From the NCBI GenBank assembly GCA_946480635.1, contig CAMLKV010000092.1, forward strand, positions 1 through 7,933: a stretch of DNA of 7,933 bases. Direction: 5' to 3'. The stretch comes from an uncultured Flavobacterium sp. Its GTDB lineage: Bacteria; Bacteroidota; Bacteroidia; Flavobacteriales; Flavobacteriaceae. Below, piece by piece: positions 6,585 to 7,933 of this stretch. The translations under genes were made by a program, and so were the position numbers. The notes beneath the pieces are model-generated. The model saw nothing but the letters and a program-made list of their open reading frames with translations, searched no databases and was not told where the DNA came from. The first letter of the stretch is position 1. Each line of letters begins with the position of its first letter.

Positions 6585-6974
6585 ATGAAAAAGATAGATT
6601 TAGAAAACGATAAAAAAATAGAATCTGGTTTCAGAATACCAGATAACTACTTCGATTCTTTTGAAGACAGATTAATGCAACGCATATCTGAAGAAGAAAA
6701 AACTGTAAAGGTAATCTCTTTGTGGCAACGCAAATCAGTTTGGATATCAGGAATTGCAGCTGCAGTTGTAATATCAATTGGAACATGGATGTATTTTGAA
6801 CAACAAAAAACTGAAAATATAGAAATATCACAAGAATATCTTGCATACGAAAATGATATCACCACAGAAGATATTGCGAAACATTTAACCGACGAAGAAT
6901 TAACAAACTTAGAATTAGAAATAACTGATTTTGATACACAAACAGAATCTTATATAAATGAATACTTAAACTAA
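6585..6974 (+). CDS. Single-pass membrane protein, candidate anti-sigma factor
   Basis: I do not recognise a named family. The 129-residue protein has a charged N-terminal segment at 1-50 with a conserved-looking IPDNYFDSFEDRLMQRI at 18-34, one transmembrane helix at about 51-71 (SVWISGIAAAVVISIGTWMYF) and an acidic C-terminal segment at 72-129. Basic residues just before the helix (K42, R49, K50) and the acidic tail predict N-in/C-out. This places about 50 residues in the cytoplasm, enough for a short helical anti-sigma domain as in CnrY. There is no cysteine, so it is not a zinc-binding anti-sigma (HxxxCxxC) protein. It starts 30 nt after the sigma gene and ends 1 nt before the sensor gene. 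The anti-sigma role is inferred from topology and position; an accessory membrane anchor is the alternative. Confidence 0.8.
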   Translation: MKKIDLENDKKIESGFRIPDNYFDSFEDRLMQRISEEEKTVKVISLWQRKSVWISGIAAAVVISIGTWMYFEQQKTENIEISQEYLAYENDITTEDIAKHLTDEELTNLELEITDFDTQTESYINEYLN

Positions 6975-6975
6975 A

Positions 6976-7422
6976 ATGAAACAACTTTTTATTATATTAT
7001 TTCTACTGTTTAACACTTTTATTTTTAGTCAAGATAGGGATGAAAGAATTGAACGTGTTAAGGCTTTAAGAGTAGCATATATTTCTGATAGATTAGATTT
7101 GACTCCGGAAGAAGCGCAAAAGTTTTGGCCAGTTTTTAATCAATTTGATGATAAAATGGATGATTTGCATAAACAAAAAAGACAATTAATGTTCAAATTA
7201 CGTCCAGAAAATGCATCTAATTTATCAGAAAAAGAATCGGCTCAACTAATGGCTGAGGATGACAGAATAGAAACTGAAATTCAGAACAATAAAAAACAAC
7301 TGGTAAAAAATTTACAAGGAGTAATTCCAAATCAGAAGATTCTAATGCTTCGTCAAATAGAAATTGAGTTCAAGCAAAAACTTTTAAAACAAATAAAAAA
7401 TCGCAGAGAATTTAGAAAATAA
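6976..7422 (+). CDS. Exported Spy/CpxP-like helical protein, probable ECF sensor
   Basis: A 148-residue protein with a signal peptide at 1-19 (KQLFIILFLLFNTFIFSQ) and a mature all-helical, highly charged domain. Residues 36-58 (ISDRLDLTPEEAQKFWPVFNQFD) and the later IPNQKILMLRQIEIEFKQ at 117-134 form a two-fold helical-hook pattern like the LTxxQ repeats of the Spy/CpxP/CnrX group. Residues 59-112 are probably a long coiled-coil-like helix pair. I recall such proteins next to flavobacterial ECF genes being annotated 'sensor of ECF-type sigma factor'; the signal sensed is not known. The mature part has no cysteine and a single histidine (H65), so metal sensing as in CnrX is not supported. The ATG lies 1 nt after the stop of the membrane-protein gene, so cotranscription is near certain. 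The stop codon lies inside the terminator stem. Confidence 0.85.
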   Translation: MKQLFIILFLLFNTFIFSQDRDERIERVKALRVAYISDRLDLTPEEAQKFWPVFNQFDDKMDDLHKQKRQLMFKLRPENASNLSEKESAQLMAEDDRIETEIQNNKKQLVKNLQGVIPNQKILMLRQIEIEFKQKLLKQIKNRREFRK

Positions 7423-7448
7423 AAAGAGCCTAACGGCTCTTTTTATTT
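7417..7448. terminator. Bidirectional terminator containing both convergent stop codons
   Basis: A perfect 14-bp stem (7417-7430 with 7435-7448) closed by the tetraloop TAAC; the GC core is AGAGCC/GGCTCT. Its A-rich and T-rich outer arms supply a T tract in both directions. The stop of the sensor gene (7420-7422) and that of the minus-strand beta-propeller gene (7443-7445) lie opposite each other in the stem and base-pair. Confidence 0.93.
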
Positions 7449-7933
7449 AAATGTTAATTTTATTATTCGATTTTTACCAGTCGCCACTGCTGATTTTTCA
7501 TCAATGAATCGAAACGTCAGTAAATCTTTATCTTCTGCAAGTTTTGTCCAACTCTCTCCAGAGTCATTAGAATAAAAAATTCCGTTTGCTCCTACTTCTA
7601 CAATTCCTTTTCCTTCGCTATTAGGAACATATTGGATACATGAAGCATAACCAAAACCCTCATTATTAGCTACAATCCTCCAGGTTTTCCCTCCATCATT
7701 AGTAATTGCTTTATTTTGAGAATTCTGTAAAGGTTTTTCGTAGTCTCCTCCAGCGATAATTCCTATTAAATCGTTATAAAAATCGGCACAGAAAGCACCT
7801 GTCATAGTTCCTCCTTGAATAATTGGAGTTTCATGTATTATCCAATTCTCTCCTTTATCAGCAGAAACAGCAACTCTAGATTTTTTTCCACCAGATACCA
7901 TAAGCATGGTTTTATTTCTCAAAATTAAATTTG
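7443..7933 (-). CDS. BNR/Asp-box beta-propeller protein, C-terminal part (N terminus beyond right edge)
   Basis: The C-terminal 162 residues of a repeat protein whose frame is open to the right window edge. An in-frame TTG at 7922 is not taken as the start, because the protein begins inside a propeller blade and the two in-frame ATGs in the first 20 codons lie inside a blade strand (TMLMVSGGKKSRVAVS). Three Asp-box motifs of the S/T-x-D-x-G-x-x-W type are visible: SADKGENW, TNDGGKTW and SNDSGESW, spaced about 44-54 residues, as in sialidase-like and YCF48-like propellers. Flavobacterial homologues are often annotated loosely as 'oxidoreductase' or 'glycosyl hydrolase'; no catalytic residues support either. 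A full length of about 350 residues is typical, and export is likely but the signal peptide is outside the window. It is convergent with the sigma operon and shares its terminator. Confidence 0.85.
   Translation of the reverse strand, partial: NLILRNKTMLMVSGGKKSRVAVSADKGENWIIHETPIIQGGTMTGAFCADFYNDLIGIIAGGDYEKPLQNSQNKAITNDGGKTWRIVANNEGFGYASCIQYVPNSEGKGIVEVGANGIFYSNDSGESWTKLAEDKDLLTFRFIDEKSAVATGKNRIIKLTFK

Noticed and set aside
6976..7422. Metal-sensor (CnrX/ZraP-like) role for the exported protein.
   Set aside because: The mature sequence has no cysteine, one histidine and no clustered metal ligands; only the helical LTPEEAQ-type pattern is shared.
7443..7933. Sialidase or photosystem II assembly factor (YCF48) function for the beta-propeller protein.
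   Set aside because: Asp boxes show the fold only; no sialidase catalytic residues are visible in this part, and nothing suggests photosynthesis.

Overview
The window looks like chromosomal DNA of a member of the Flavobacteriaceae (Bacteroidota). Base composition is strongly AT-rich. Start codons lack Shine-Dalgarno sequences. Several genes have a TAnnTTTG -7 element, typical of the Bacteroidota housekeeping sigma factor. The protein families (DUF2911 with TPR-like repeats, SRPBCC-photolyase pair, ECF sigma with a small membrane protein and an exported 'LTPEEAQ' protein) are also typical of that group. I see no insertion sequence, prophage, CRISPR array, tRNA or rRNA. All genes look intact except the two cut by the window edges.

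Layout. (1) 1-2510, plus strand: the C-terminal three quarters of recG (5' end outside the window), then 3 nt later a tandem-GNAT acetyltransferase, closed by a strong hairpin terminator. (2) 2530-3408, minus strand: an exported DUF2911/TPR-like protein with its promoter. (3) 3476-5259, plus strand: a two-gene operon of a small SRPBCC protein overlapping (ATGA) a class I CPD photolyase. (4) 5265-5937, minus strand: a HAD-family sugar-phosphate-type phosphatase. (5) 5963-7448, plus strand: a three-gene operon of an ECF sigma factor, a single-pass membrane protein and an exported sensor-like protein. (6) 7443-7933, minus strand: the C-terminal part of a BNR/Asp-box beta-propeller protein, running off the right edge.

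The most interesting part is region 5. Its architecture resembles the CnrH/CnrY/CnrX logic of Cupriavidus (ECF sigma, small membrane-anchored anti-sigma, Spy/CpxP-like periplasmic sensor), but the membrane protein has no zinc-anti-sigma motif and the sensor has almost no metal ligands. Two copies of the same bipartite block, AATTAAACCTTTT-N12-GTCAAACA, lie at identical internal spacing, one before the sigma gene and one before the membrane-protein gene. The AAC-N17-GTC core has the geometry of an ECF promoter, so I infer that the sigma factor drives its own gene and, separately, its regulator and sensor. The second copy overlaps the sigma stop codon and would give an almost leaderless mRNA.

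A second notable feature is at 7417-7448. There a perfect 14-bp hairpin holds the stop codons of two convergent genes, which pair with each other in the stem and leave only 20 bp between the two reading frames.
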